From assembly GCA_012837395.1 (NCBI GenBank), contig DURF01000033.1:1-9284 (forward strand): DNA of 9,284 nt. The letters are read 5' to 3'. The notes below the pieces were generated by a model. That model worked only from the letters and a program-made list of their open reading frames with translations. It was not told the DNA's origin and searched no databases. The stretch is from Acholeplasma sp. (GTDB taxonomy: Bacteria; Bacillota_I; Bacilli_A; Acholeplasmatales; Acholeplasmataceae). A program made the position numbers and the translations under genes. Positions within the stretch are counted from its first letter, which is position 1; the number at the start of each line of letters is the position of its first letter. Positions 1 through 6,220 of the stretch are shown piece after piece.

Positions 1-21
1 AACTATGAGGAAAATTAAATT

Positions 22-465
22 ATGATTAAAATTATATCAGTTGGAAAAATTAAAAATAAAGAATTAATAAAGTTGATTGAAAAATACGAAAAAATGATTC
101 CTCGAAAAATTGAAAAAATAGAAATAAAAGATCAACCTACAATTGATAAAATAAATATTGAAGGTGATAAAATCTTAAAACAAATAAAAAGAGAAGATTT
201 TGTAGTAACTTTAGAAATTGAAGGAAACAACTTAAGTAGTGAAGAGTTTGCTGATTTTATAAAAAACTATGAAATTAATAAAGAAAAGCATTTAGTATTT
301 ATAATTGGTGGTTCCTTTGGTTTAGATATGCAAGTTAAAAAGCGCTCTAATTACCAAATATCATTTTCCAAAATGACATTTCCACACCAGTTAATGCAAT
401 TAATTTTAATGGAACAAATATATCGTGCATATATGATTAATATTAATCATCCATATCATAAATAA
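22..465 (+). CDS. rlmH: 23S rRNA (pseudouridine1915-N3)-methyltransferase RlmH
   Basis: This is a SPOUT-class methyltransferase that uses S-adenosylmethionine to methylate N3 of pseudouridine 1915 in helix 69 of 23S rRNA, acting in the cytoplasm on assembled 70S ribosomes. In the 147-residue product the glycine-rich SAM-binding loop IIGGSFGL is at 94-101. The family signature MTFPHQLMQLILMEQIYRA is at 118-136, and the diagnostic C-terminus NHPYHK is at 142-147. The protein is slightly shorter than the usual 155-159 residues, and the deficit lies in the N-terminal half. The ATG start follows a GAGG Shine-Dalgarno at 7-10. The first bases (1-18) read in frame to a TAA and may be the tail of an upstream gene, so rlmH could be promoter-distal in an operon. 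No terminator is obvious between it and mscL. Identification is very secure. Confidence 0.96.
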   Translation: MIKIISVGKIKNKELIKLIEKYEKMIPRKIEKIEIKDQPTIDKINIEGDKILKQIKREDFVVTLEIEGNNLSSEEFADFIKNYEINKEKHLVFIIGGSFGLDMQVKKRSNYQISFSKMTFPHQLMQLILMEQIYRAYMININHPYHK

Positions 466-476
466 ACAAAATTAAG

Positions 477-505
477 ATGACTTTTATTAATAAAAGTAGT
501 AAAAT
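477..505 (+). promoter_or_regulatory. Predicted sigma-A promoter of mscL-degV
   Basis: A -35-like ATGACT (477-482, four of six matches to TTGACA) is separated by exactly 17 bases from a -10-like TAAAAT (500-505, five of six matches to TATAAT). Transcription would start near 512, giving a leader of about 26 bases that contains the GGAGG ribosome binding site at 524-528. The spacer is almost filled by a perfect palindrome, listed separately. The assignment rests on sequence match alone. Confidence 0.5.
481..496. repeat. Perfect 16-bp AT-rich palindrome in the mscL promoter spacer (operator candidate)
   Basis: CTTTTATTAATAAAAG equals its own reverse complement. It sits between the predicted -35 and -10 elements of mscL, overlapping the last two bases of the -35 hexamer. 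Its position and symmetry suit a homodimeric repressor that would block RNA polymerase. It is an unlikely terminator because it has a single G-C pair at its base, no room for a loop and no following T-run. I did not see a second copy in the window, and no regulator can be named. Confidence 0.45.
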
Positions 506-537
506 GGAATAAAGAGAATATATGGAGGATAGATAAT

Positions 538-1059
538 ATGGCAAGACGAAAAAAACAAAAGGCAAAAGCTAAAACCTTTTTTTCGGGATTTAAAGACTTT
601 ATAACTAAAGGTAATGTTGTTGATTTAGCAGTCGGGGTTATTATTGGGGGAGCATTTGGTAAAATAGTTACTTCACTTGTTAATGATATTATAATGCCAC
701 CAATTGGCCTATTAATAGGCGGAGTAGATTTTAAAGATTTAATGTGGGTCTTAAAAGCAGAAGTAGTTAATAGCGCAGGAGAAATTACCCAACCTTTAGT
801 TGCGATTAGATATGGCTCATTTATAATGATTATTTTAGAGTTTTTAATTATCGCGTTTACAATTTATGCGGTTTTAACACTAATTATTAGAAGAAGAGCA
901 TTTTTAGATAAAATTGAAGCTGAAGAGAAGGCCAAGTTAGAAGCAGAAAAAGAAGCTTTAAAAGAAAAAGAACCAGAAGTTGTTGTCGTACCAGAAGATA
1001 TTCAACTATTAAGAGAAATTAGAGACGCTTTATCTGCGAACAAAGAAAAGAGTAAATAA
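538..1059 (+). CDS. mscL: Large-conductance mechanosensitive channel MscL
   Basis: MscL is a homopentameric inner-membrane channel that opens under membrane tension to release solutes on sudden osmotic down-shift. After a basic N-terminus (1-19), TM1 spans about 28-52 and carries the hallmark [21 protein letters not shown]30 and V34 fall where the E. coli pore-constriction residues L19 and V23 lie. A short extracellular loop follows, then TM2 at about 93-117. The conserved cytoplasmic helix (LLREIRDAL, 157-165) ends the protein. At 173 residues it exceeds the 136 of E. coli. The extra length is about ten basic N-terminal residues plus a Lys/Glu/Ala-rich segment (124-147) between TM2 and the C-terminal helix. 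The start is set by GGAGG at 524-528, nine bases upstream. The degV gene begins one base after the stop, so the two are probably co-transcribed. Confidence 0.97.
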   Translation: MARRKKQKAKAKTFFSGFKDFITKGNVVDLAVGVIIGGAFGKIVTSLVNDIIMPPIGLLIGGVDFKDLMWVLKAEVVNSAGEITQPLVAIRYGSFIMIILEFLIIAFTIYAVLTLIIRRRAFLDKIEAEEKAKLEAEKEALKEKEPEVVVVPEDIQLLREIRDALSANKEKSK

Positions 1060-1060
1060 A

Positions 1061-1939
1061 ATGAAAACAAAAAAAGCAGTATTAGTATGTAGTAATGCTG
1101 GCCTTGATTATTTAACATATCCAAAAGACATTGTTATTTTAAGATCAGTAATCCATTTTGGAACAGATGAGACATATAATGATTTTGTTGAAATGGATGC
1201 AAAAACATTTTACGAAAGAATTGCAAAAGAACCAAACAATGTTCCAAAAACATCTTATGTTTCGATTGGAAAAATGCATGAAGAGTTTGAAAAACTAATC
1301 GAAAATGGTTATAAAGAAGCTTTAATCATTACAATTGCAAAGCCCTTAAGTGGCTTAAATGAGGCATTAGAACTACAAGCAAAAGAGTTTGAAGATAAAA
1401 TTAAAATTACCGTTTTTGATTCAAAAACAATTGCATATGCCGAAGCATATCAAGCCTTAGAAGCTCATCGCTTACTAAATGAAGAAGGTTATGAGATTTC
1501 TGAAGTAGTTGATGTTTTAAAACAAATTCGCGAAAATAATAAATGGTTTTTCGCAGTTGACACATTAAAGTATTTAGTATTAAACGGTAGACTAAGTAGA
1601 CTTCAAGGAACGCTTGGAACGCTACTTAAAATAAAACCTTTATTATCCTTTGATGAAGACGGGCGAGTTGAAACATTAGAAAAAATAAAAACTACTCCTA
1701 AAGCACTAAGAAGAGTCTTAGATAAATACTTTGAAGCAACCAAAGATAAAAATGTTTTAACATACATCTCACATGCTCATAATGATGAAGCAGTTGATTA
1801 CTTCATTAAAGAAATAAAAGCAGTATATCCAAACCGCGAAGTAGTATCATCATATCTAACACCAGTAGTTGGGGCACATACTGGTCCTAAAGCAATCGGA
1901 ATAGGATATATTGATTTAAATCAAATAAAATACAAGTAA
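1061..1939 (+). CDS. DegV family fatty-acid-binding protein (FakB-like)
   Basis: DegV/FakB proteins hold one fatty acid in a deep tunnel. They present its carboxyl to the kinase FakA, which makes acyl-phosphate for PlsX/PlsY phospholipid synthesis. The 292-residue length is typical. Family landmarks in order are KTSYVS (63-68, the usual TSQPS motif), LSG (96-98), DS (120-121), the helical LNGRLSRLQGTLGTLLKIKP block (174-193), and AHTGPKAIGIGY (272-283). T64, S97 and H273 fall at the positions expected to contact the fatty-acid carboxylate. The N-terminal motif, usually TDSTADLP, has drifted to SNAGLDYL (11-18). The gene starts one base after mscL with a weak ribosome binding site, suggesting translational coupling. 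It ends at a strong terminator. No fakA kinase gene is in the window, so the fatty-acid role is inferred from family and from plsX two genes downstream. Confidence 0.9.
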   Translation: MKTKKAVLVCSNAGLDYLTYPKDIVILRSVIHFGTDETYNDFVEMDAKTFYERIAKEPNNVPKTSYVSIGKMHEEFEKLIENGYKEALIITIAKPLSGLNEALELQAKEFEDKIKITVFDSKTIAYAEAYQALEAHRLLNEEGYEISEVVDVLKQIRENNKWFFAVDTLKYLVLNGRLSRLQGTLGTLLKIKPLLSFDEDGRVETLEKIKTTPKALRRVLDKYFEATKDKNVLTYISHAHNDEAVDYFIKEIKAVYPNREVVSSYLTPVVGAHTGPKAIGIGYIDLNQIKYK

Positions 1940-1948
1940 TTATAAATG

Positions 1949-1985
1949 TAGTGGCGCTTTATTTGTGCCACTATTTTTAATTTTA
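1949..1985 (+). terminator. Intrinsic terminator of the mscL-degV unit
   Basis: A stem of AGTGGCGC (1950-1957) with GTGCCACT (1965-1972) pairs over eight positions, one of them G-U. An extra T-A pair (1949/1973) closes the base, and the loop has seven bases. It is followed by a T-rich run (TTTTTAATTTT) from 1974. It lies 9 bases after the degV stop. Its right arm also holds the best -35 match for the recG promoter (GTGCCA, 1965-1970). Confidence 0.88.
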
Positions 1986-1988
1986 ATG

Positions 1989-2006
1989 TATAATAATTTT
2001 AGGTGG
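1989..2006 (+). promoter_or_regulatory. recG -10 element and ribosome binding site, predicted 10-base leader
   Basis: A consensus TATAAT (1989-1994) is followed six bases later by AGGTGG (2001-2006) and then ATG at 2011. With normal spacing, transcription would begin at A2001, making the Shine-Dalgarno the extreme 5' end of a leader of only 10 bases. The -35 is poor: GTGCCA at 1965-1970, spacer 18, overlapping the upstream terminator. The same arrangement precedes the lactonase gene on the other strand. Confidence 0.55.
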
Positions 2007-2010
2007 TAAT

Positions 2011-3924
2011 ATGAGTTTTAAGATTGAAGAAATTAAAGGTGTTGGTGAAAAAACAAAAAATATTCTTAACGAAATTGGTGTTTTTACAACGGATGATTTA
2101 CTTTTAAACTTTCCAAAAAATTATCTTCATTTTACTAATCATAATAATTTAACATTTAAAAATCATAATGAAGTAGTTTCAATATTTGTAAAAGTATCAA
2201 GTGATTTATCAATTAATCATTATACTAATTCTAAGATAATTAAATTTGAAGTAGTTTTAAATGAAAAAGCAATTAATATAGTTGCATTTAACCAATTATA
2301 TTTAATGAAAACTATTAAAAAAGATAGTGAAATATATATAACAGGTAAGTATAACTATTATAAAAATGAAATAGTGTTAAGTAAAGTATCAACACACAAT
2401 AAATTTAAAAATATTGAACCAAAATATAATTTCGATAATTTATTAGATTCAAATATTTCAAAGATAGTTAAAAACATATTAACTGAAAATAAGTTTAATA
2501 TTAAAGAAAACTTACCTCAATATGTCATTAATAAATACAATTTGAATAACCGGATAAAAACCCTTAAAGAACTTCATAATCCAACAAACGAAGAATCTCT
2601 TAACAGTGCTATTAAAAGGATGAAATATGAAGAGGCTTTTAACTTTCAAACTGAAATGATTAAAAGAATCAATGTTGAAGTTAAAAGACCTCCCATTAAA
2701 TATAATAACGATAAAGTAAGAACGTTAATTTCAAAGTTTCCTTTTAAATTAACTAAGGATCAAAAGCTTGCAGTTAATGATATTTTTAGAGATTTTAAAA
2801 CTAATAAAACGACATATCGTTTAATCCAAGGTGATGTTGGTTCAGGTAAAACTGTAGTTGCAATGCTTGCTATATATGGCGCATTAACAGCCGGTAAACA
2901 AGTTCTATTTATGGCTCCAACTGAAATACTTGCTAAACAACACTTTGAAAGTATTATTAAATATTTTGATAACGAATTTAATTCAGAGTTATTAACTAGT
3001 AGTACTAAAAACAAAGAAGAAATTAAAGTAAAGTTATTACAAAACGAAATCAATTTTATTGTTGGAACTCATGCTTTAGCTGAAGATGATGTTATCTTTA
3101 ATGATTTAGCATTAATCATTATTGATGAACAACATAAATTTGGTGTAAATGTTAGAAACAAAGTACTAAAAAAAGGTAATGCAAACTTAATCTATTTAAC
3201 TGCAACCCCAATTCCTAGAACACTCGCAATTTCAATTTATGGTGATGCAAAAATATCTTTAATTAAAGAAAAACCCGCACAAAGAAAGAAAATCATTACT
3301 AAATATATAACAAATAACAAAATAGATGAAGTAATAAATCATATAAAAATAACAATCAACAACAATGAAAAGGTTTATATTGTTGTTCCGGCAATATCTT
3401 CAACTCATGCAAAATATAATGTTGAAAATGTTTATCTTGCAATCAAAAGAAGGCTGCCCGAATATAATAACATATATAAAATACATGGAAAATATAATAA
3501 AAATGAACAAGAAGAAAGTATTAATAACTTTTTAAAAGATGAAAATGCAATTTTAGTAGCAACTTCAATGATTGAAGTTGGGATTGATGTCAAAAATGCT
3601 ACTTTAATGGTAATATTTGCAGCGAATTACTTTGGGTTATCACAACTTCATCAATTAAGAGGGCGAGTTGGCAGAAGCAATTTACAAAGTTATTGTTACT
3701 TAATAAGTGAAAGAGAAGATGAAGAAAGATTGTCTATTATTGAAAAAGTGGATGACGGATTTGAATTAAGTGAATATGATTTAAAGTTACGTGGTCCAGG
3801 AATATTTCTAGGTTATGATCAAACGGGCCATTTTAACTTTAAATATTTAGATTTTATTGAAGATTATAATATTTTAATTAATGTAAGAGATGACATTATT
3901 AACGATAACAAAAATATGATATAA
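2011..3924 (+). CDS. recG: ATP-dependent DNA helicase RecG
   Basis: RecG is a superfamily 2 double-strand DNA translocase that regresses stalled replication forks and remodels Holliday junctions and R-loops. The N-terminal GVGEKTKNILNEIGVFTT region (10-27) opens the helical/OB 'wedge' part that grips branched DNA. The motor follows with Walker A GDVGSGKT (274-281), the DEQH box at 372-375 as Walker B, motif III TATPIPRTLA (397-406), and motif VI QLRGRVGRS (548-556). The RecG-typical segment YDLKLRGPGIFLGYDQTGHFNFK lies after motif VI. At 637 residues it is somewhat shorter than the common 680-690. The loss is spread through the wedge domain and the extreme C-terminus, and every helicase motif is intact. 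The AGGTGG site at 2001-2006 supports the ATG. As in Bacillus, recG lies just upstream of plsX. Confidence 0.96.
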   Translation: MSFKIEEIKGVGEKTKNILNEIGVFTTDDLLLNFPKNYLHFTNHNNLTFKNHNEVVSIFVKVSSDLSINHYTNSKIIKFEVVLNEKAINIVAFNQLYLMKTIKKDSEIYITGKYNYYKNEIVLSKVSTHNKFKNIEPKYNFDNLLDSNISKIVKNILTENKFNIKENLPQYVINKYNLNNRIKTLKELHNPTNEESLNSAIKRMKYEEAFNFQTEMIKRINVEVKRPPIKYNNDKVRTLISKFPFKLTKDQKLAVNDIFRDFKTNKTTYRLIQGDVGSGKTVVAMLAIYGALTAGKQVLFMAPTEILAKQHFESIIKYFDNEFNSELLTSSTKNKEEIKVKLLQNEINFIVGTHALAEDDVIFNDLALIIIDEQHKFGVNVRNKVLKKGNANLIYLTATPIPRTLAISIYGDAKISLIKEKPAQRKKIITKYITNNKIDEVINHIKITINNNEKVYIVVPAISSTHAKYNVENVYLAIKRRLPEYNNIYKIHGKYNKNEQEESINNFLKDENAILVATSMIEVGIDVKNATLMVIFAANYFGLSQLHQLRGRVGRSNLQSYCYLISEREDEERLSIIEKVDDGFELSEYDLKLRGPGIFLGYDQTGHFNFKYLDFIEDYNILINVRDDIINDNKNMI

Positions 3925-3925
3925 T
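3917..3925 (+). promoter_or_regulatory. Extended -10 promoter candidate for plsX
   Basis: TGATATAAT (3917-3925) is an exact extended -10 (TGnTATAAT) and overlaps the recG stop codon at 3922-3924. No good -35 lies at the right distance; an ATGACA at 3890-3895 is too far away (24 bases). Initiation near 3932 would give a leader of about 23 bases that includes the AAAGGAG ribosome binding site (3941-3947). plsX and downstream genes could therefore be expressed apart from recG. Confidence 0.45.
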
Positions 3926-3954
3926 AAAAACATGAAAAATAAAGGAGCGATACT

Positions 3955-4950
3955 ATGATAAAACTAGCAATTGATGGAATGGGTGGAGACTTCGCCCCAG
4001 AACCAATAATAAAAGGAACTCTTCAAGCATTAGATAAATATAGTAATATTGAAATTACAGTCTTTGGTGATGAAGAAAAAATGGCACCATTTTTAAAAGA
4101 ACATCCAAGACTAAAAATAGTTCATACAACTAGTTTTTTAGATATGGGAATAGAAGACCCAGTTTTTGAATATAGAAATAATAAAGAACACTCACTTTTT
4201 AAAGCAATGCAATTTGTTGCTGATGGTCATGCTGATGCAGTAGTAACAGCTGGACCAACACAAGCAGTTGTTGTTGGTGGACAATTAATATTAAGAAAAA
4301 TGAAAGGTATGAGAAGAGCAGCAATTGCACCAATTATTCCTTCATATGACCGTCAAGGTAAAATTATGCTAGACTCAGGGGCAAACGTTGACCTAGCTCC
4401 AGAACACATTTTAAATTTAGCTATTTATGCATCTATTGTTGCTAAAGAAGTTTTAAAACGTGAAAACCCTAAAATTGCCTTAATTAATATTGGTTCAGAA
4501 GAATCAAAAGGTAGACCCCAAGATAGAGAAACATATGAATTATTAAAAAATAATGAAAATATTAACTTTTTTGGAAACTTAGAACCAAAAGAAGTGTTTA
4601 CAACTGAAGCAGATGTTTTAGTTACAGATGGATTTACTGGAAACATTGTTATGAAAACAATGGAAGGTACTGCAATCGGCCTTGGAATGGTTTTAGAGCG
4701 TGAAATTAAATCAAAACTGAGAAATAAAATTGGATATTTATTTATGAAACCAGCCCTTCGTGCGTTTAAAAAATCACTTGATGCATCAGAAATTGGCGGA
4801 GCATTAGTAATTGGATTAAACCATGTTTTAATTAAAGCACACGGTTCATCAAACGATTTTGCATTTTTTAACGCTATAAGGCAAGCAAAAGAAATGATTG
4901 AAAAAGATGTTATTAATACAGTAGGTAATATATTAAACAAAAAGGATTGA
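3955..4950 (+). CDS. plsX: Phosphate acyltransferase PlsX
   Basis: PlsX interconverts acyl-ACP and acyl-phosphate. Acyl-phosphate is the acyl donor for PlsY in the first step of phosphatidic acid synthesis; PlsX is a soluble or peripheral membrane enzyme. The 331 residues begin with the family hallmark DGMGGDFAPEPIIKG (7-21). Other conserved blocks are ADAVVTAG (93-100), MLDSGANVDLAPEHI (138-152), the FFGNLE block (205-210), VTDGFTGNIVMKT (223-235), and the C-terminal IGGALVIGLNHVLIKAHGSS. The motif usually read AGNTGA is AGPTQA here (99-104), an unusual change in an otherwise typical protein. AAAGGAG at 3941-3947 sets the ATG. The stop TGA (4948-4950) is immediately followed by TAA. rnc begins six bases after the stop. 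With the DegV/FakB protein upstream this suggests use of imported fatty acids. Confidence 0.95.
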   Translation: MIKLAIDGMGGDFAPEPIIKGTLQALDKYSNIEITVFGDEEKMAPFLKEHPRLKIVHTTSFLDMGIEDPVFEYRNNKEHSLFKAMQFVADGHADAVVTAGPTQAVVVGGQLILRKMKGMRRAAIAPIIPSYDRQGKIMLDSGANVDLAPEHILNLAIYASIVAKEVLKRENPKIALINIGSEESKGRPQDRETYELLKNNENINFFGNLEPKEVFTTEADVLVTDGFTGNIVMKTMEGTAIGLGMVLEREIKSKLRNKIGYLFMKPALRAFKKSLDASEIGGALVIGLNHVLIKAHGSSNDFAFFNAIRQAKEMIEKDVINTVGNILNKKD

Positions 4951-4959
4951 TAAACTTTG
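4942..4959 (+). promoter_or_regulatory. Ribosome binding site and TTG start of rnc
   Basis: AAGGAT (4942-4947) lies in the final codons of plsX, nine bases before the TTG at 4957-4959. It is the only plausible initiation signal for rnc, and it implies translational coupling to plsX termination. The weak start codon suggests modest RNase III output. Confidence 0.6.
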
Positions 4960-5631
4960 GAAGAGTTACTTAAGAAATTAAAAATACCGTATAAAAACTT
5001 AGATTTATATAAAAGAGCACTAACACATTCATCTTATGCTAATGAACGAAATACAGAAAGTTATGAAAGATTAGAATTCTTAGGCGATGCTGTTTTAGAA
5101 TTATTAACTAGTCAACATTTATATAAAAATTCAAATTTTTCAGAAGGTAAAATGACAGTGAGAAGAGCACAAGCAGTTCGAGAAGAAGCGCTTGTGCTCT
5201 ATAGCGATAAAATCAATTTAAAATCATATATTATGCTAGGTCACGGTGAAGAAGCAAAAGGCGCTAACGACGCTATTATAGCTGACGCGTTAGAAGCACT
5301 TTTTGCTGCAACATATTTAGATTTAGGTATTAAACATGCAGAAAAGCTTTTTAATAAAGTAATTGTTCCTAATTTAAAAGAAACACTAACGATTAAAGAC
5401 TATAAATCAACCCTTCAAGAAATAATACATAGTGGATCTAAACGTAATATTTCATATCAAATTACTAAAGAATCTGGACCATCACATAATAAAAAATTTG
5501 AAGCAATCGTTTTATTAGACAAAACGATTGTCTTAGGTTCTGGTATCGGAAAAACAAAAAAAGAAGCTGAGCAAAAAGCAGCTGAAGAAGCGTTGAAAAG
5601 AGGAAATTATGATTTTACAAAAACTATATAA
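4957..5631 (+). CDS. rnc: Ribonuclease III
   Basis: RNase III is an Mg-dependent homodimeric endonuclease that cuts double-stranded RNA in rRNA precursors and structured mRNAs. The catalytic domain carries the signature ERLEFLGDAVLEL (37-49) with E37, E40 and D44. E63, and D110 with E113 in ADALEALFAATYLDLG (109-124), complete the acidic set; these correspond to E. coli E38, E41, D45, E65, D114 and E117. A double-stranded RNA-binding domain follows at about 148-218, ending KTKKEAEQKAAEEAL. The length of 224 is normal. The start is TTG: there is no ATG before residue 66, and an AAGGAT site inside the last plsX codons (4942-4947) is spaced correctly. The dnaD-like gene overlaps its end by 23 bases. 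Its position after plsX is as in Bacillus, without the fab and acp genes between. Confidence 0.95.
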   Translation: MEELLKKLKIPYKNLDLYKRALTHSSYANERNTESYERLEFLGDAVLELLTSQHLYKNSNFSEGKMTVRRAQAVREEALVLYSDKINLKSYIMLGHGEEAKGANDAIIADALEALFAATYLDLGIKHAEKLFNKVIVPNLKETLTIKDYKSTLQEIIHSGSKRNISYQITKESGPSHNKKFEAIVLLDKTIVLGSGIGKTKKEAEQKAAEEALKRGNYDFTKTI

Positions 5632-6220
5632 TGATTATAACTTTAATATAGAATTAATACTTACATCAGAATATAAAAAATTAGGACTTAATTCAAACGA
5701 ACTAATTATTTTGTTAGTGTTATTTTCTAATAAATCAAAGAAGAAAATTTTTTCGCTTGCTTCAATAGCTCGAAAAGTTGAATTTAATCAAAATGAAATC
5801 GCAAATATTGTAACAGGATTACTTGAAAAAGATTTTATCGAAATTAAATTAGAAACACATAATAAAAAAGAACGTGAAATTTATAGTCTAGATAAAACCT
5901 TTCAACAAGTTCAAAATATGATTGTAGAAGAAATTAAAAATGATCTTCAACAAGAAAACAAATCAAATATTTCAGAAACAATTACCTTATTAGAAAACAA
6001 ATTAAACCGCATTTTAAGACCTAACGAACTAGAAAGAGTTAGACTTTGGTATGATACATACAATTTTGATCATATTAAAATAATATCAACTATAAATAAC
6101 CTAGATAAAAACATAACAATAATTAAAGTTGAAAAAATCTTAGACCTAGACATTGAAGAGCCAAAAGAAATTGATAAAGAAGTTGATGATGCCTTAGAAA
6201 GGATATTTAAAAAGATATAA
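5609..6220 (+). CDS. dnaD: DnaD-like primosomal replication protein
   Basis: DnaD proteins act with DnaA, DnaB and DnaI in loading the replicative helicase at origins and restart forks in low-GC Gram-positives. The N-terminal part (about 1-95) has the look of the winged-helix DDBH1 domain: LGLNSNELIILLVLFSNK, then a recognition-like stretch SLASIARKVEFNQNEIANIVTGLLEKDFIEI. After a charged linker, 121-180 matches the DDBH2 (DnaB_2) pattern: ISETITLLENKLNRILRPNELERVR, then LWYDTYNFDHIKIISTI and KVEKILDL. It is 203 residues against about 232 in B. subtilis. An AAGAGG site (5598-5603) within rnc sets the start, which overlaps rnc by 23 bases. nth begins directly after its stop, matching the Bacillus dnaD-nth pair; this synteny supports the call beyond the modest sequence similarity. 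Confidence 0.87.
   Translation: MILQKLYNDYNFNIELILTSEYKKLGLNSNELIILLVLFSNKSKKKIFSLASIARKVEFNQNEIANIVTGLLEKDFIEIKLETHNKKEREIYSLDKTFQQVQNMIVEEIKNDLQQENKSNISETITLLENKLNRILRPNELERVRLWYDTYNFDHIKIISTINNLDKNITIIKVEKILDLDIEEPKEIDKEVDDALERIFKKI

Noticed and set aside
1..18. Possible tail of an upstream gene (five codons then TAA at 16-18)
   Set aside because: Five codons are too few to support a coding call; the TAA position is only suggestive.
444..470. 3' end of rlmH resembling the staphylococcal cassette (SCC) attachment core TATCATAA
   Set aside because: The bases encode the conserved HPYHK end of RlmH. No second copy, recombinase or inserted element is seen; mscL follows directly.
481..496. The palindrome before mscL as a terminator for rlmH
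   Set aside because: The stem would be almost all A-T with no spare loop and no following T-run; an operator is the better reading.
522..536. Four-codon mini-frame (MEDR) overlapping the mscL ribosome binding site
   Set aside because: It has no Shine-Dalgarno of its own and arises from the GGAGG sequence; chance is the simplest explanation.
2760..3053. 97-codon open frame on the minus strand inside recG
   Set aside because: It lies antisense to the RecG motor domain, including Walker A, has no ribosome binding site and shows no family features; it is a shadow of the conserved gene.
4425..4940. 171-codon open frame on the minus strand inside plsX
   Set aside because: It is antisense to conserved PlsX blocks and has no initiation signal, so it is a shadow frame.
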